Notes under the pieces: generated by a model
Databases searched by the model: none
What the model was told of the DNA's origin: nothing
What the model saw: the letters and a program-made list of their open reading frames with translations, nothing else
In this document: positions 18,611-31,026 of the stretch, piece after piece
Layout of the letters: each line of letters opens with the position of its first letter
Numbering within the stretch: position 1 is the first letter of the stretch
Translations under genes and position numbers: made by a program
Assembly (NCBI RefSeq): GCF_015163665.1
Contig: NZ_JADEUG010000023.1
Span: forward strand, 1 to 56,362
From: Xenorhabdus sp. BG5
GTDB taxonomy: Bacteria; Pseudomonadota; Gammaproteobacteria; Enterobacterales; Enterobacteriaceae
Reading direction: 5' to 3'
Length of the DNA: 56,362 nt

Positions 18611-19984
18611 CTATATCGATTTTTTAGGCAAATACCATTTCATCAACCAATAAATTAATGACACGATCAGCAAAAATACGCCCCCCACTATCAGGGAAAA
18701 ACGTGTATCCGGGTTAATTGCCATCCCAACTAATACACAACACAGGAAAATCAGTGTCAGGTAATTAACATAAGGGAACAGAATTGATTTAAACCGATGC
18801 TGTTTTATGGCTTCCTCATGATGCTGACGGAAACGCAATTGGCTGACCAGAATCACAAACCATGGCACCATGCCAGGCAATACACTGGCGCTATAAACGT
18901 AAACAAATACTGACTGCGGATTTGGTATCAGATAATTCAGGCTGGAACCTGCAATCAAGCAACCAATGGTAATTGCAATACATCTTACCGGTACACCATT
19001 TTTCGACAGCTTCAGCAATGAAGCAGGCAATTGACGGTTTTGCGCCAAGGCATACAGCATTCTGCCACCGCTGTACATTCCGCTGTTACATCCTGACAGC
19101 GCAGCAGTTAGCACTACAAAGTTAATCACCGCAGCCGCAGAAGCGATACCGACTTTAGAAAAAGTCATCACAAACGGGCTGCCATGCGCACCGACTTCTG
19201 TCCACGGGAACAACGTAACAACAATAAAAATGGCACCAACATAAAAAATCAGGATACGCCACAAAATATTGTTGATCGCTTTTCTAAGCGTCACTTGTGG
19301 TTTTTTTGCTTCACCGGCAGTAATACCAACCAGCTCTACCCCTTGATAGGAAGCAACCACAATACAAAGAGCAAATAAAAAGCCTTTCCATCCACCGGAG
19401 AAGAAACCACCATGAGCGGTCAGGTTATCCAAACCAATGGGTTGCCAGCCATTGCCCAAACCGAAGAAAATCAAACCAATGCCAATCAGGATCATCACAA
19501 TAATCGTTGTGACTTTGATCATGGCAAACCAAAACTCCAGCTCACCATACAGCCTTACTGCCGCCAGGTTAGCTAAGGCAACCAATCCAACCGCTACCAG
19601 CGCTGAAACCCATTGAGGCAACTCCGGAAACCAGAATTCAGCATAAACGCCGACGGCAGTAATCTCTGAGATCCCGACAGCAACCCACATGAACCAGTAA
19701 CCCCATGCGGTCAGACATCCCCAATAAGGGCTTAGGTACTTATATCCAAAAGCAGCAAATGAACCCGTTACAGGTTCAAGGAACAACATTTCTCCCATGG
19801 AACGCATAATGAAAAAGACAAAAAGCCCAGCAATAATGTAAGCCAGCAAAACAGAAGGGCCGGCCCATTTCAAGGTACTGGCTGACCCCATGAACAGCCC
19901 TACGCCGATTGTGCCACCTAGCGCAATCAGCTCAATATGACGTGCCTCAAGTCCCCTTTGCAGGCTCTGTTTTGAATCACTCAT
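18611..19984 (-). CDS. thrP: Threonine/serine:H+ symporter ThrP (YifK)
   Basis: A 457-residue amino acid permease of the APC superfamily with about 12 membrane helices. The N-terminal [20 protein letters not shown] and [15 protein letters not shown] segments are typical of the AroP/ProY/YifK group. Position decides the member: in E. coli yifK lies between wecG and argX, exactly as here. E. coli ThrP imports threonine and serine and is repressed by Lrp and by the sRNA GcvB; neither control was traced in this sequence. It begins with ATG at 19984. Confidence 0.9.
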   Translation of the reverse strand: MSDSKQSLQRGLEARHIELIALGGTIGVGLFMGSASTLKWAGPSVLLAYIIAGLFVFFIMRSMGEMLFLEPVTGSFAAFGYKYLSPYWGCLTAWGYWFMWVAVGISEITAVGVYAEFWFPELPQWVSALVAVGLVALANLAAVRLYGELEFWFAMIKVTTIIVMILIGIGLIFFGLGNGWQPIGLDNLTAHGGFFSGGWKGFLFALCIVVASYQGVELVGITAGEAKKPQVTLRKAINNILWRILIFYVGAIFIVVTLFPWTEVGAHGSPFVMTFSKVGIASAAAVINFVVLTAALSGCNSGMYSGGRMLYALAQNRQLPASLLKLSKNGVPVRCIAITIGCLIAGSSLNYLIPNPQSVFVYVYSASVLPGMVPWFVILVSQLRFRQHHEEAIKQHRFKSILFPYVNYLTLIFLCCVLVGMAINPDTRFSLIVGGVFLLIVSLIYWLMKWYLPKKSI

Positions 19985-20264
19985 AAAACTCCCTATCCAC
20001 TTTTATGATGTCTATACTTGCAAACAGAAAAATACAGGAATTGATAATCAATCGTTGTAAAAAAGGCTGGGATCAAAACACGTTTTGCCAATCAGTGAAA
20101 TAAAAAAATCACAAAACTGAGGATTGTAAGCATGGGATTTGAAAACAAGCAGTCAAACAACAAGCATTAGTAAACCCAAAGACAGCAATAAAATAAAGCA
20201 AAAACCTGCTGCACATGCATAATATATGCGAGATACAGCAGGCAAAAACAGAGAAATTTTGGGA

Positions 20265-21002
20265 CTAGAGCTTGCCACCGTAGTAATAACCAAGGAATCT
20301 CAATAGTTTTATCTGTCTACGAATTCGGCTTGGCTGAGAGAGCAAGCGATACAACCACTCCAAACCCAGATTCTGCCAGACTTTCGGTGCACGTTTAACG
20401 TGACCAGTAAAGGCATCATAGGTTCCTCCAACCCCCATATACAGTGCATCTGGGTGTACCTTGCGACAGTCACGCATAAAGATTTCCTGTTTGGGTGATC
20501 CCATAGCGACAGTAATGATTGCAGCGCCACGGGCATGGATCCGCTCAAACACTTCATCACGCGTTTCGGGTGTAAAATACCCATCCTGGCTGCCCACAAT
20601 ATTGACATTCCATTGGGTGCGCAGTTTGTTCTCAGTCTGTGCCAGGATATCGGGTTTTCCGCCAACCAGAAAAACTGGAGTACCTTCACGCCCAGCCCGC
20701 TCCATCAGGGCTTCCCACAAATCAGCCCCCGCAATACGCGATACATCTGCATCGGGATATTTACGGCGGATGGCACGTACGATGCTAATGCCATCTGCGT
20801 ATAAATATTCGGCTTCATCCAGCAATATACTCAGCGCATTGTCTTTCTCCGCCGTGAGTACTTTTTCTGCGTTAATCGCAACCAATGTCCCTGTTTTCGC
20901 CTGTCCATCCAGGAAAAGGTGGTCGAGGAAATGCGACATACCGCGGAACCCCCAGATACTGAGACCACGAATGCGGTATTTGGGAATGTTATTCAATGCC
21001 AT
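20265..21002 (-). CDS. wecG: UDP-N-acetyl-D-mannosaminuronic acid transferase WecG
   Basis: A 245-residue WecG/TagA/CpsF-family glycosyltransferase. It adds ManNAcA to GlcNAc-PP-undecaprenol, making ECA lipid II at the cytoplasmic face. Conserved segments are [33 protein letters not shown] and [12 protein letters not shown]. It is last in the ECA cluster and overlaps the wzyE 3' end by 14 bases, so it depends on the same transcript. Confidence 0.96.
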   Translation of the reverse strand: MALNNIPKYRIRGLSIWGFRGMSHFLDHLFLDGQAKTGTLVAINAEKVLTAEKDNALSILLDEAEYLYADGISIVRAIRRKYPDADVSRIAGADLWEALMERAGREGTPVFLVGGKPDILAQTENKLRTQWNVNIVGSQDGYFTPETRDEVFERIHARGAAIITVAMGSPKQEIFMRDCRKVHPDALYMGVGGTYDAFTGHVKRAPKVWQNLGLEWLYRLLSQPSRIRRQIKLLRFLGYYYGGKL

Positions 21003-22416
21003 TTCTTTTCCTTACATCCAACATAACAGATGTTTTTCGCGAAGCAGCCAGATTACTAACCACAAATTTTCGAATCAGCCCGGCACTTTCAAACAACCAA
21101 TACAGTAACTTCGCCGCAACCAGACATAGTCCAAAGACAATACAAAAGAACACCACCCTAGAAACAAAAGAATCTACACCCTCACGGGCCAACACAATCA
21201 TGTTAAAGATGGCGCCAAAGCAGAAAGCCTGCAAAATTGCTGCCTTATAGCGATTGCTTTCCTGTTTTCCTGCTTCATAAATCCAGTCAAACCATTTGAT
21301 AATAAAACCAACTGCAATCGCCCCCAGTGGGATAAAGAATACCCCCCCCATCACCACAAGAGAGCCAATCAGTGTTGGGGAAATCGCAAGACCAGAGTGG
21401 TTATCTAATACATCCCACGTGAAATAGTTAGCGGTGTTCCAGACCAGATTAGGCCTGTCCGGCCATACCCAACCAGGAATAAAGACATAAAAATCACGGA
21501 TAATCGGTGCCAGCCCTTGAAAATCTATTTTGCTGTAATTATCCAGTAACAAGGCCAGATTTTCCCACGGCGAGAAAGTATCTCGCGTGAGATACAGGAA
21601 AGTATAAAATGCCTCTGCCCCGCTTACATCCAGGCTATAGCGCTTTAACGCCAGCCAGAACATACCGACAATTCCCATCGCCCCCGCAGTAAACAGCATC
21701 CACAGCGTGATCCAGCCACGAACAATCCCGATAAACAGGAACAAGGCAAATGCGATAATAATGTTAGCTCGCGTCCCGCCAACGATCACATACGTCAGGA
21801 TGCCAAATCCCACCGTTCCTACCAAAAAGCACAACCATCGTACTTTGGTCGGTTTCAGAAAAAAGACCACCAGCATGGCAGGAATAAAGAAATAAAAGAA
21901 TCGCTTGAGCGCCACGCCGGAAACCTGGCTGGAAAATATCTGGCTATAGGACTGTAACTTAAACAGCAAAAAGCCGTTTTGCATAAAGAATGAACCTACC
22001 GTAACGATAGCAATACCGGTAAGCAGTAACCACGTCAGATTAGTTTCCACCCGATTCATCGTAAACAGGGGCTTACGCGGTGCCGTCATTGTTAAGGTTT
22101 CAGGCTTTATATTATCGTCGGATCGTATTTTATAAGTAAGACGTGTCTTATAAGCCACATAATAAATGGCATAAAAACAGCCAGACGCCAACATCGCATA
22201 TAATAATGAATCTACTGATACCACTACCACATTAAACTGAAATACCAACAAGCTAGTTAATGGAAAGCCAAAATAGAATGTCAGCAGATATAACAATGAG
22301 AAAAAGACATTAAAGTTAAAACGGATACGCCGAAACTCCTGATACGTTAAAGTCAGGATAAAGGTCACCGAAATCACGTAAACAACAAAAAGCCCACCGA
22401 ATTGTGTCAAGGTCAT
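20989..22416 (-). CDS. wzyE: ECA polymerase WzyE
   Basis: About 475 residues with roughly 11 membrane helices. It polymerises ECA trisaccharide units on the periplasmic side. [19 protein letters not shown]-like [19 protein letters not shown] and [21 protein letters not shown] are near-identical to E. coli. I place the start at ATG 22416 ([10 protein letters not shown]) because GGAGAG precedes it at good spacing and E. coli WzyE begins at the equivalent residue; a 13-residue upstream extension would run into wecF. The gap to the wecF stop is two bases. Confidence 0.95.
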   Translation of the reverse strand: MTLTQFGGLFVVYVISVTFILTLTYQEFRRIRFNFNVFFSLLYLLTFYFGFPLTSLLVFQFNVVVVSVDSLLYAMLASGCFYAIYYVAYKTRLTYKIRSDDNIKPETLTMTAPRKPLFTMNRVETNLTWLLLTGIAIVTVGSFFMQNGFLLFKLQSYSQIFSSQVSGVALKRFFYFFIPAMLVVFFLKPTKVRWLCFLVGTVGFGILTYVIVGGTRANIIIAFALFLFIGIVRGWITLWMLFTAGAMGIVGMFWLALKRYSLDVSGAEAFYTFLYLTRDTFSPWENLALLLDNYSKIDFQGLAPIIRDFYVFIPGWVWPDRPNLVWNTANYFTWDVLDNHSGLAISPTLIGSLVVMGGVFFIPLGAIAVGFIIKWFDWIYEAGKQESNRYKAAILQAFCFGAIFNMIVLAREGVDSFVSRVVFFCIVFGLCLVAAKLLYWLFESAGLIRKFVVSNLAASRKTSVMLDVRKRNGIE

Positions 22417-22418
22417 TG

Positions 22419-23516
22419 CTACTCTCCAGATGCTGCCGACAGGGCGGTTTTCCACCCCTCAATGAAATGGGGATCAAAAAAAGCAATCGCCTTTTTATCG
22501 AGGGACAGCATCTGGCGCTGTGCTTCCTGCACCCAGTGTTTATTAAGTTCATCACCGTCAAACAGCACAGGGATCTGCTGTTCCGTTAAATCATGCCAGA
22601 ATGGATTTTGACGGCTCAGAACAAACGGAATACCAAATTGAATCAGCAAACAGAGTGTTCCAATACCTTGCTGACGATTAAAAATAAAATAACCCAAATC
22701 GCATTGGCGCAATAATGACAAGTATTCATCGAAAGCTATTTGATCTTTTAAGATACGGACATTTTGCGCTGAAAATAACGACAATGCAGTGTGCTCCACG
22801 CTCTGGATATAGGCTTGGTTATTATCAGGATAGCCCATTGGGATTAGCACCCTAGCCTCATTACCAAATTGGTGGTGGATCTTCTGCAAGGCTTCAATAT
22901 GACGGTTAGACTGATCCCCTGAATTTCCCAATAAAATGGTAATCCCTTCCGGTGAGCACGTTTTCTCTGTCACTGTCAATGCAGGCTCCATCCGAGTTGG
23001 GAAATAGAGCAATGATGATGGCACATCAGGTTTGGCCCGACTTGAACACGAATCATCCTGAAAAAAGTGCCGCAGATCACCGCGCGTAGCAAAAATATGC
23101 CCCACCCGCTTTTGTGCCAAACGACGAATCAGATAGAACAAACGGAATTTCAGTTGGCGGGATTCTTCATAGAGATCAGCGCCCCAAACATGCCAGAAGA
23201 ATTGGTGTCGCTGAATTTTGCCGATTAATAACGCCAACCACAACGCAGCATTAAACTGCCCGTGGAAAAAGAAGCGAACGGTTCTGTTTGCTTGCGCTTT
23301 CTCTATCACCGCCTGTGACAAAGTGGATTTGCTGTTATAAAGAGAAATAGCCAAGTTAGGATAATTCGATAGCCATGTGTGGTCTTTAGACACCACCATA
23401 AAACACGGTTTGGCGGAAAAATGTATTTCCTGTGCCAAGACGTCATTAAAGAAACGCAGTAACGTTTGATTGTGATGTGGGATATCCGATCCCAAAACGT
23501 GAATTAGGGTTGTCAT
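22419..23516 (-). CDS. wecF: TDP-Fuc4NAc:lipid II transferase WecF
   Basis: A 365-residue glycosyltransferase (the 56 family in my recollection) adding the third ECA sugar, 4-acetamido-4,6-dideoxygalactose, to complete lipid III. Typical segments are [47 protein letters not shown] and [18 protein letters not shown]. It overlaps wzxE by four bases. It is also known as rffT. Confidence 0.95.
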   Translation of the reverse strand: MTTLIHVLGSDIPHHNQTLLRFFNDVLAQEIHFSAKPCFMVVSKDHTWLSNYPNLAISLYNSKSTLSQAVIEKAQANRTVRFFFHGQFNAALWLALLIGKIQRHQFFWHVWGADLYEESRQLKFRLFYLIRRLAQKRVGHIFATRGDLRHFFQDDSCSSRAKPDVPSSLLYFPTRMEPALTVTEKTCSPEGITILLGNSGDQSNRHIEALQKIHHQFGNEARVLIPMGYPDNNQAYIQSVEHTALSLFSAQNVRILKDQIAFDEYLSLLRQCDLGYFIFNRQQGIGTLCLLIQFGIPFVLSRQNPFWHDLTEQQIPVLFDGDELNKHWVQEAQRQMLSLDKKAIAFFDPHFIEGWKTALSAASGE

Positions 23517-24763
23517 ACTCGCCTGCGATAAATAATAAATACGCTACAACAAAGAATGAAATAAACAATGTAAGTTACCATATATGACTGGGCAGCCCCC
23601 AATGCCCCATTTGCCGGTATCAGCCAATGAGAAAAACCCGTCAGTAAAAAGAACTGGCTCACTTCAGTCAATATATAAAAACGCAGTGCAGCTTTCGCTA
23701 TCACCAGATAACCAAAAACATAAGCGCCAACTTTCAACACGTCGCCCACCAATTGCCACGCAAACAGTTCCCGCATGGCGATGAATTTGTCTGAAAATAA
23801 CAGCCAAATCACAAAATCACGCAACAACCAGACAGAGAAACTGGCAGCTGCCACAGCAGGCAAGACAAATTTCAGCGCTTTCACAATTTCACTGGTAATT
23901 GCTTGCTTACTCTCCAGACGAGAAAGGGTCGGCAATAGATAGACCGTGAAGGAAGCGGTAATAAATTGTAAATAAGCATCTGAAATACTGCTAACTCCCT
24001 GCCAAATCCCTACTTCTTCCCAGCTATAACGCGCTGCCAGCAAATTTCGCATCATGACATAAGCAACGGGCAATGTAATGGAAGTCAGCAATGCCATAAG
24101 AGTAAATTTGCCCAAATGGCTGGCAATCGCACGATCCCACATAGGTTTCAAGGCAGAAAAGGGAATCACCTTGCGATGCAGTATCATCAGGCCGGCAGGT
24201 AAAACCACCAATGCAGGCACCAATGCCAAGCCTGCCAATGCCCCTTCATAGCCTCCCAGCCAATAGCAGAGGCTATAAGCCAACATACCTGTCAGGCTGC
24301 CCCAAATAATGGCTAATGCATTTCCTTTAGCATCCCTGAACCCTTTCAGGATTGCCAGAAAATAGTTGGCGTAAGCGATACCCATTTGAATAAATGCGAG
24401 CGCCTGCACAACCGTTTTGTAACGGGTGTGACCAAATAGGCCAGTACTGATAATTTCACTGAACAAGAGGAAGCTCACTGCCAGTAAGGTCGAAAAACCC
24501 AAAATTATCAAGGACGATGTGCCTAATACTGCCCTGAGCCTTTCCGGTTGCTGATGATGTTCCGCCACGTATTTGGTGACACCATTAAAAATCCCTGCCC
24601 CAGAGAGCACACCTAATACAGTAATGAGTTGGCGAAAATTACCTGCTTGCCCAACACCTGTTGGACCAAAAGATACCGCCAGAAGTTTAATGACCAACAA
24701 CCCCACACCTATCTTGATCAGTGTGGAGCCCGCTGTCCAAACAGAAGCTTTAGCAAGTGACAT
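23513..24763 (-). CDS. wzxE: ECA lipid III flippase WzxE
   Basis: A 416-residue MOP/Wzx-type flippase with about 12 membrane helices. It moves the undecaprenyl-PP-linked ECA trisaccharide across the inner membrane. The N-terminus [21 protein letters not shown] and the helix with [15 protein letters not shown] are typical. It begins one base after the wecE stop region and overlaps wecF by four bases. Confidence 0.95.
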   Translation of the reverse strand: MSLAKASVWTAGSTLIKIGVGLLVIKLLAVSFGPTGVGQAGNFRQLITVLGVLSGAGIFNGVTKYVAEHHQQPERLRAVLGTSSLIILGFSTLLAVSFLLFSEIISTGLFGHTRYKTVVQALAFIQMGIAYANYFLAILKGFRDAKGNALAIIWGSLTGMLAYSLCYWLGGYEGALAGLALVPALVVLPAGLMILHRKVIPFSALKPMWDRAIASHLGKFTLMALLTSITLPVAYVMMRNLLAARYSWEEVGIWQGVSSISDAYLQFITASFTVYLLPTLSRLESKQAITSEIVKALKFVLPAVAAASFSVWLLRDFVIWLLFSDKFIAMRELFAWQLVGDVLKVGAYVFGYLVIAKAALRFYILTEVSQFFLLTGFSHWLIPANGALGAAQSYMVTYIVYFILCCSVFIIYRRRV

Positions 24764-24764
24764 A

Positions 24765-25895
24765 TCAGGCGAAAAATTCCTTGATACGATCGATAACGAT
24801 TTGCTGTTCTGTATCAGTGATGTTGTAGAACATCGGTAAGCGAACTAAGCGATCACTTTCGCGGGTGGTAAAGCGCTCTTCGCCGTGGAAACGGCCGCAC
24901 TTCTCCCCCGCTGGGCTGGTATGCAATGCCACGTAGTGGAATACACTCAGGATACCATTCTCTTTCATGTAACTATTGAATGCGCTACGCTCTTCTACAT
25001 CTTTGAGCTTGATATAGAACATGTGGGCATTGTGTTCCAAGCCTTCCGGGACAATTGGCAAAGCTAAATGTCCCGCGTCTGCTAATGGTTTCAGGGCTTG
25101 ATAGTAGTTCTTCCACAAAGTCAGGCGGCGCTGGTTAATTTTTTCAGCAAGTTCCAGTTGTGCCCACAGGTAAGCCGCTTGCAAATCAGACAGCAGATAG
25201 CTGGAACCGATATCACGCCATGTGTATTTGTCGACTTGTCCGCGGAAGAATTGACTGCGGTTAGTACCCTTCTCCCGAATGATTTCGGCACGGGCAATCA
25301 TGGAACTATCATTGATTAATGTTGCCCCACCTTCACCACCGGCTGAGTAATTTTTGGTTTCATGAAAGCTGAAACAACCAATATGTCCGATTGTGCCTAA
25401 TGCACGGCCTTTATAAGTAGACATGACGCCCTGTGCGGCATCTTCCACCACATACAGGTTATATTTTTTCGCCAGCGCCATGATAGTATCCATTTCACAG
25501 GCCACACCCGCATAATGCACCGGTACGATAGCACGGGTTTTTTCTGTAATAGCGGTTTCAATTTTGCTCTCATCAATGTTCATGGTATCAGGACGAATAT
25601 CCACGAACACAATGGTTGCACCACGCAGAACAAAGGCATTGGAGGTCGAAACAAAGGTATAGCTCGGCATGATAACTTCATCACCCGGCTGGATATCCAA
25701 CAACATTGCCGCCATTTCCAGTGAAGCTGTACAAGAGGGCGTCAGTAATACCTTCGGGCAATTAAAACGCTGTTCCATCCACGCTTCACAACGTTTGGTA
25801 AATTCGCCATCACCACACAACTTACCGCTAGCCATCGCCTGTTGCATGTATTCAAGTTCAGTGCCGACTACCGGTGGTTTATTAAATGGAATCAT
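24765..25895 (-). CDS. wecE: dTDP-4-amino-4,6-dideoxygalactose transaminase WecE
   Basis: A PLP-dependent sugar aminotransferase of the DegT/DnrJ/EryC1 family, 376 residues as in E. coli. It makes TDP-Fuc4N from TDP-4-keto-6-deoxyglucose with glutamate. The PLP lysine is in SFHETKNYSAGGEGG. ATG 25895 ([11 protein letters not shown]) is chosen because GAGG sits at good spacing and the E. coli protein starts there; a reading frame from 25943 would add 16 unrelated residues within wecD. It overlaps wecD by 14 bases. Confidence 0.96.
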   Translation of the reverse strand: MIPFNKPPVVGTELEYMQQAMASGKLCGDGEFTKRCEAWMEQRFNCPKVLLTPSCTASLEMAAMLLDIQPGDEVIMPSYTFVSTSNAFVLRGATIVFVDIRPDTMNIDESKIETAITEKTRAIVPVHYAGVACEMDTIMALAKKYNLYVVEDAAQGVMSTYKGRALGTIGHIGCFSFHETKNYSAGGEGGATLINDSSMIARAEIIREKGTNRSQFFRGQVDKYTWRDIGSSYLLSDLQAAYLWAQLELAEKINQRRLTLWKNYYQALKPLADAGHLALPIVPEGLEHNAHMFYIKLKDVEERSAFNSYMKENGILSVFHYVALHTSPAGEKCGRFHGEERFTTRESDRLVRLPMFYNITDTEQQIVIDRIKEFFA

Positions 25896-26610
25896 TTCGT
25901 CCTCTGTATAACCAATATGCGGTGCTTTCAATGATGGCACCACGACGTGTATAAAGACGCAACGCAGCGATATTACTTATTTGCGTAGCCACTCTCAGCC
26001 ATTGTATCTGATGGTTATGACACCACTGTTGCGCCGCCGACATTAATTTTTTGCCAATCCCTTGATGATGATTGCCCGGTACAGCAGCCAGTAAGCCAAT
26101 GCGTGCTTCGCTGTTACCTATGTCCCTTAAGGTGACAAAGCCCGCTATTTGACCTCGTTCATCATGGATAAGCAGGCATTCATGATCAAATGTACCTAAA
26201 ACGGCTTTTTCAACCCAGGCGGCATAGAACCTGCCACTGTCATCCTGTTGATACCAGGGTGTGCGGAAGCGGCTAGCCGTAAATACACGCGCTGCAACAG
26301 CCTTCAATACGGGGATATCTTCTTGTTTTGCCGAAATGAGTGCTCTTCCCGTATGAATGTCAGGAATATCTTCCGCCTCAATCGATAACCGTAAATCAAC
26401 CTCACCTTCAACCAGTGAAAATCCGAAGGCAGAAAGTCCATCGATAATGCCCGTTTGTTGGGCCGCCACTTTGGCTTGTACCAATGCATATTGGTCCAAA
26501 TCAGCAGCCGTCAATGCTGCCGCTTCCGACGAAAAATTCAGGCGAGCTGTGGACAAGCCAAAAAACTGGCTTTCCCAAGCCAAAAGGTCAAGGTTGGCGT
26601 GAATAGACAT
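25882..26610 (-). CDS. wecD: TDP-4-amino-4,6-dideoxygalactose N-acetyltransferase WecD
   Basis: A 242-residue GNAT-fold acetyltransferase converting TDP-Fuc4N to TDP-Fuc4NAc with acetyl-CoA. The C-terminal half has the GNAT acetyl-CoA loop in [30 protein letters not shown] and [27 protein letters not shown] segments are shared with E. coli. It overlaps rffH by 23 bases. This is the most diverged ECA enzyme in the window, as is usual for this family. Confidence 0.93.
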   Translation of the reverse strand: MSIHANLDLLAWESQFFGLSTARLNFSSEAAALTAADLDQYALVQAKVAAQQTGIIDGLSAFGFSLVEGEVDLRLSIEAEDIPDIHTGRALISAKQEDIPVLKAVAARVFTASRFRTPWYQQDDSGRFYAAWVEKAVLGTFDHECLLIHDERGQIAGFVTLRDIGNSEARIGLLAAVPGNHHQGIGKKLMSAAQQWCHNHQIQWLRVATQISNIAALRLYTRRGAIIESTAYWLYRGRNDSI

Positions 26611-27469
26611 TGAGCAAATTCATCAGATAGTTGCCGTAACCTGTTTTCGCCAACTCTGTGGCCGCCACTTTTAATTGCTCCTCACTGAGCCAACCATTAC
26701 GCCATGCGATCTCTTCCAGACAGGCAATTTTGAAGCCTTGCCGTTTTTCGACGGTCTGAACAAAAGTACTGGCTTCAATCAGGCTGTCATGAGTCCCCGT
26801 ATCTAACCAGGCAAAACCACGCCCCAATAATTCAACATTCAATTCACCGCATTCCAGATACATCTGGTTGATACTGGTGATTTCCAGTTCCCCGCGCGCA
26901 GAAGGTTTTACTTGTCTGGCGAAATCCACGACTTTGTTGTCGTAAAAATAGAGGCCAGTCACCGCCCAATTGGATTTAGGCTGTACTGGCTTTTCTTCTA
27001 TGGAAAGTACTCGATACTGCTCGTCAAATTCCACTACGCCAAATCGTTCAGGGTCCATCACCTGGTAACCGAATACTGTCGCTCCTGTTGTTCGGCCAGC
27101 GACATGTTGCAGTTTCGGGCTAAATGCTTGACCAAAAAAGATATTGTCACCCAATACCAAGCAGCAAGCATCATTACCAATAAATTCTTCACCAATCAAA
27201 AATGCCTGCGCCAGACCGTCAGGTGAAGGCTGTTCGGCATAACTAAGTTGGATACCAAATTGTTCACCACTGCCTAGTAATCGTTTAAAAGCAGGTAAAT
27301 CTTCCGGTGTCGAGATGATAAGGATATCGCGTATGCCCGACAGCATTAACACTGACAACGGATAATAAATCATCGGCTTGTCATAAATCGGTAATAACTG
27401 CTTTGATACGCCCCGTGTTATTGGATACAAACGGGTGCCAGAGCCCCCAGCCAGTATAATTCCTTTCAT
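26588..27469 (-). CDS. rffH: Glucose-1-phosphate thymidylyltransferase RffH
   Basis: A 293-residue nucleotidyltransferase making dTDP-glucose from glucose-1-phosphate and dTTP, the first step towards Fuc4NAc. [22 protein letters not shown] is the nucleotide-binding signature and [20 protein letters not shown] is typical. E. coli has a paralogue rmlA in the O-antigen cluster; its ECA-cluster position makes this one rffH (rmlA2). Confidence 0.95.
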   Translation of the reverse strand: MKGIILAGGSGTRLYPITRGVSKQLLPIYDKPMIYYPLSVLMLSGIRDILIISTPEDLPAFKRLLGSGEQFGIQLSYAEQPSPDGLAQAFLIGEEFIGNDACCLVLGDNIFFGQAFSPKLQHVAGRTTGATVFGYQVMDPERFGVVEFDEQYRVLSIEEKPVQPKSNWAVTGLYFYDNKVVDFARQVKPSARGELEITSINQMYLECGELNVELLGRGFAWLDTGTHDSLIEASTFVQTVEKRQGFKIACLEEIAWRNGWLSEEQLKVAATELAKTGYGNYLMNLLNVYSRQP

Positions 27470-27487
27470 CTGCTCCCCCTGATGGGC

Positions 27488-28564
27488 TTATTCATTTCCT
27501 AACCCAAGTCGTTCCCCTGTATAAGAGCCATCCTGAACTCTTCTCCACCAACTCTCATTTTCCAGATACCATTGCACAGTTTTGCGAATGCCGGATTCGA
27601 ACGTTTCCTTGGGGGTCCACCCCAATTCGTGCTCAATTTTCGCCGCATCAATCGCATAACGCATATCATGTCCTGGGCGATCTGTGACATGGGTAATAAG
27701 ATCGCGATAATGCTCTACCCCAGCAGGTTTTTCGGGACGCAACTCCTCCAGCAGTTCACAAATCGTTTCCACAACTTCGATATTTCGGCGCTCATTATGT
27801 CCACCGATATTGTAGGTTTTGCCGGACTCCGCCTGAGTTACCACCAAGTACAACGCCCGCGCATGATCTTCCACATAGAGCCAGTCACGGATTTGCTCTC
27901 CCTTGCCATAGACCGGCAAAGGCTTGCCTGCCAGCCCATTCAGGATCACCAATGGGATCAGCTTCTCAGGGAAATGATAAGGACCATAGTTATTCGAACA
28001 ATTGGTGATCACGGTCGGTAAGCCATAAGTACGTCTCCATGCCCTAACTAGATGATCACTGGACGCTTTTGATGCAGAATAAGGGCTGCTTGGCGCGTAA
28101 GGTGTGGTTTCCGTAAAGAAACCATCTTCACCATGCAGATCGCCATATACTTCGTCTGTTGAAATATGGTGGAAGCGGAATTGGCTCTGTTTTTCCTGAT
28201 CCAACTGTTGCCAAAAGGCACGAGCCGCTTCCAACAAAGTATAAGTGCCGATGATATTGGTTTCGATAAAAGCGGCCGGCCCGTCAATGGAACGGTCAAC
28301 ATGGCTTTCTGCGGCTAAATGCATGACAGCATCCGGTTGATATTGCTGGAATACACGATCTAAGGCATCACGCTGGCGGATATCAACCTGCTCAAACACA
28401 TAGCGGGGATGGTTGGCAACCGGAGCCAATGATTCAAGGTTACCGGCATAAGTCAGGCTATCAACAACAACGACGCTATCTTCAGTCTGATTAATAATGT
28501 GGCGCACAACCGCAGAACCGATAAAACCTGCACCACCTGTAATAAGAATACGTTTCAACGCCAA
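27488..28564 (-). CDS. rffG: dTDP-glucose 4,6-dehydratase RffG
   Basis: A 358-residue short-chain dehydrogenase/reductase. It has the NAD-binding [15 protein letters not shown] (residues 8-22) and the catalytic [10 protein letters not shown] motif, and it converts dTDP-glucose to the 4-keto-6-deoxy sugar. [10 protein letters not shown] and STDEVYGDL are the usual family segments. It overlaps wecC by ten bases. Confidence 0.96.
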   Translation of the reverse strand: MALKRILITGGAGFIGSAVVRHIINQTEDSVVVVDSLTYAGNLESLAPVANHPRYVFEQVDIRQRDALDRVFQQYQPDAVMHLAAESHVDRSIDGPAAFIETNIIGTYTLLEAARAFWQQLDQEKQSQFRFHHISTDEVYGDLHGEDGFFTETTPYAPSSPYSASKASSDHLVRAWRRTYGLPTVITNCSNNYGPYHFPEKLIPLVILNGLAGKPLPVYGKGEQIRDWLYVEDHARALYLVVTQAESGKTYNIGGHNERRNIEVVETICELLEELRPEKPAGVEHYRDLITHVTDRPGHDMRYAIDAAKIEHELGWTPKETFESGIRKTVQWYLENESWWRRVQDGSYTGERLGLGNE

Positions 28565-29817
28565 ACTCCTTTTGTATCAACAACCCATTTTTGTTTTATT
28601 GCAGAACTATTAATGGCTTTAAACTGGCTATGATCCACCAACATCAAGACAACATCAGCTTCTTCTAATGCCTGATTGATACCCATCAATTCCACCCTAT
28701 CTTTCAGTGAATTAGGCAGTTCATGTACATTGGGTTCAACCGCGATGGTTTGCCCTGCATGCCACTGTGCAACCATTTTTGTAATATAAACGGCTGGACT
28801 TTCCCGTAAATCATCAATGTTCGGTTTGAAAGCCAACCCAAAACAGGCAATTTTAATCTCATTTGCCCGTTTACCACTCTCAGTCAAACAGTCAGCAACT
28901 GCGGCTTTTACTTGATCCACGACCCACAGCGGCTTGCCATCATTCACCAAACGCGCGGTATGAATTAAACGGGATTGCTCAGGATTCTGGGATACAATGA
29001 ACCACGGATCGACGGCAATGCAATGCCCTCCTACACCAGGGCCAGGTTGCAAAATATTTACACGTGGATGGCGGTTTGCCAGACGAATCAGCTCCCACAC
29101 ATTAATTCCCTGTTCGGCACAGATCAAGGAAAGTTCGTTGGCAAAGGCAATATTAACATCACGGAAACTGTTCTCTGTTAGCTTACACATTTCCGCTGTT
29201 CTGGCATTGGTGATAACACATTCACCTTCGAGGAAGATGTTGTACAGCTCACTCGCCCTGCGGGAAGATTTGGCTGTCATACCCCCTACTACACGATCAT
29301 TTTTGATCAATTCCACCATCACTTGCCCCGGCAAAACACGCTCAGGGCAATAGGCGATATCGATATCTGAGTTTTCACCCGCTTGTTGAGGGAACGAAAG
29401 ATCAGGACGTACCGCGGCTAACCATTCAGCCATCTGCTCTGTCGCACCAACAGGAGAAGTGGATTCCAAAATAACCAAATCGCCTTTTTTCAAGACGGGG
29501 GCTATTGATTCCGCCGCAGAACGCACGTAGGCCATATCGGGTTCATGTTCCCCTTTGAAGGGAGTCGGAACAGCAATCAAGAAAGCATCCGCAGTTTGAG
29601 GAATAGTCACGGCTTTCAAAAAGCCCTCTTCTACCGCAACTTTTACTACCTTATCTAAATCAGGTTCAACGATATGAATCGAACCACGGTTAATCGTTTC
29701 TACCGCATGTTGATTAACATCCACGCCAATCACCCTCTTTTGACGGGAGGCGAATGCCGCTGCGGTGGGCAAACCAATATAACCCAGACCGATAACAGAA
29801 ATTGTTCCAAAACTCAT
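28555..29817 (-). CDS. wecC: UDP-N-acetyl-D-mannosamine dehydrogenase WecC
   Basis: A 420-residue UDP-glucose/GDP-mannose dehydrogenase-family enzyme oxidising UDP-ManNAc to UDP-ManNAcA. It has the Rossmann motif [15 protein letters not shown] near the N-terminus and the catalytic cysteine in [13 protein letters not shown]. The C-terminal UDP-binding domain includes [16 protein letters not shown]. It overlaps wecB by four bases. Confidence 0.97.
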   Translation of the reverse strand: MSFGTISVIGLGYIGLPTAAAFASRQKRVIGVDVNQHAVETINRGSIHIVEPDLDKVVKVAVEEGFLKAVTIPQTADAFLIAVPTPFKGEHEPDMAYVRSAAESIAPVLKKGDLVILESTSPVGATEQMAEWLAAVRPDLSFPQQAGENSDIDIAYCPERVLPGQVMVELIKNDRVVGGMTAKSSRRASELYNIFLEGECVITNARTAEMCKLTENSFRDVNIAFANELSLICAEQGINVWELIRLANRHPRVNILQPGPGVGGHCIAVDPWFIVSQNPEQSRLIHTARLVNDGKPLWVVDQVKAAVADCLTESGKRANEIKIACFGLAFKPNIDDLRESPAVYITKMVAQWHAGQTIAVEPNVHELPNSLKDRVELMGINQALEEADVVLMLVDHSQFKAINSSAIKQKWVVDTKGVWR

Positions 29818-30944
29818 AATGTCACCTGATTTTTTCTCAATGCATCAAGAATTCGCTGGCAAGCCCTGCCGTCACCATAAGGATTATGGGCATGGCTCAT
29901 TTGTTGGTAGGCGTTAACATCCGTCAATAAACGCGTAACTTCCGCAACGATAGTTTGTGTTTCTGTTCCCACCAGTCGCACTGTCCCCGCATCAATCGCT
30001 TCAGGTCGCTCAGTGGTATCACGCATAACTAAAACCGGTTTTCCCAGAGAAGGGGCTTCTTCCTGAATTCCCCCTGAATCGGTCAAGATTAAATAGGCAT
30101 GATTCATCAAATAGACGAAGGGTAGATAATCCTGTGGTTTGATAAGTATAACATTATCAATGTCATGCAAAATGCGCTTAACGGGTTCACTGACATTCGG
30201 GTTCAAATGGACCGGATAAACTATCTGGACATCAGAATGCGCCTTGGCAATCTGTGCCAATGCTTCACAAATACGCTCAAACCCTTTACCAAAATTTTCA
30301 CGGCGATGGCCTGTCACCAAGATCATTTTTTTATTTTGGTTAAGGAAAGGATAAAGCTCAGCAAACTGCCCATACATGGCTTTATCATTCATGATGCGAT
30401 CACGCACTGATAGCAGGGCATCAATCACCGTATTGCCGGTAACAAAAATACGGTTTTCCGCAATGGATTCTTTTAAGAGGTTATTCCGGGAATTTTCCGT
30501 CGGTGCAAAATGGTACATAGCCAGGTGTCCAGCGATCTTACGGTTGGCTTCTTCCGGCCATGGAGAATAAAGATCCCCTGTTCTTAAGCCAGCTTCAACA
30601 TGGCCTACCGGAATATGCTGATAGAAAGCAGCCAGACTCGTTGCCATGGTCGTTGTTGTGTCACCATGCACCAATACCACATCGGGTTTGAATTTTTCTA
30701 ATACAGGCTTCATACCTTGTAGGATACGACATGTGATATCCGTCAGATCCTGCCCTTTTTGCATGATATTCAGATCAAAATCCGGCGTTATCCCAAACAG
30801 ATGCAATACCTGATCCAGCATTTCCCTATGCTGAGCTGTGACACACACTTTTGCTTCAAAGGCAGTATCCATAGCCAACGCATGTACCAACGGGGCCATT
30901 TTAATGGCCTCCGGCCGGGTACCGAACACAGTCAACACTTTCAC
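29814..30944 (-). CDS. wecB: UDP-GlcNAc 2-epimerase WecB
   Basis: A 376-residue non-hydrolysing UDP-GlcNAc 2-epimerase providing UDP-ManNAc for [21 protein letters not shown] at the N-terminus, [35 protein letters not shown] and [20 protein letters not shown] are diagnostic. Substrate is UDP-GlcNAc, so the pathway competes with peptidoglycan and LPS for the GlmS-derived pool. Confidence 0.97.
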   Translation of the reverse strand: MKVLTVFGTRPEAIKMAPLVHALAMDTAFEAKVCVTAQHREMLDQVLHLFGITPDFDLNIMQKGQDLTDITCRILQGMKPVLEKFKPDVVLVHGDTTTTMATSLAAFYQHIPVGHVEAGLRTGDLYSPWPEEANRKIAGHLAMYHFAPTENSRNNLLKESIAENRIFVTGNTVIDALLSVRDRIMNDKAMYGQFAELYPFLNQNKKMILVTGHRRENFGKGFERICEALAQIAKAHSDVQIVYPVHLNPNVSEPVKRILHDIDNVILIKPQDYLPFVYLMNHAYLILTDSGGIQEEAPSLGKPVLVMRDTTERPEAIDAGTVRLVGTETQTIVAEVTRLLTDVNAYQQMSHAHNPYGDGRACQRILDALRKNQVTL

Positions 30945-31026
30945 AGTGACTCTCTTATTTTGTCAATCATTGCAGATACTTCCAGGAATGGGGAATCAAA
31001 AACCTATCGTTTATATTTACATACTG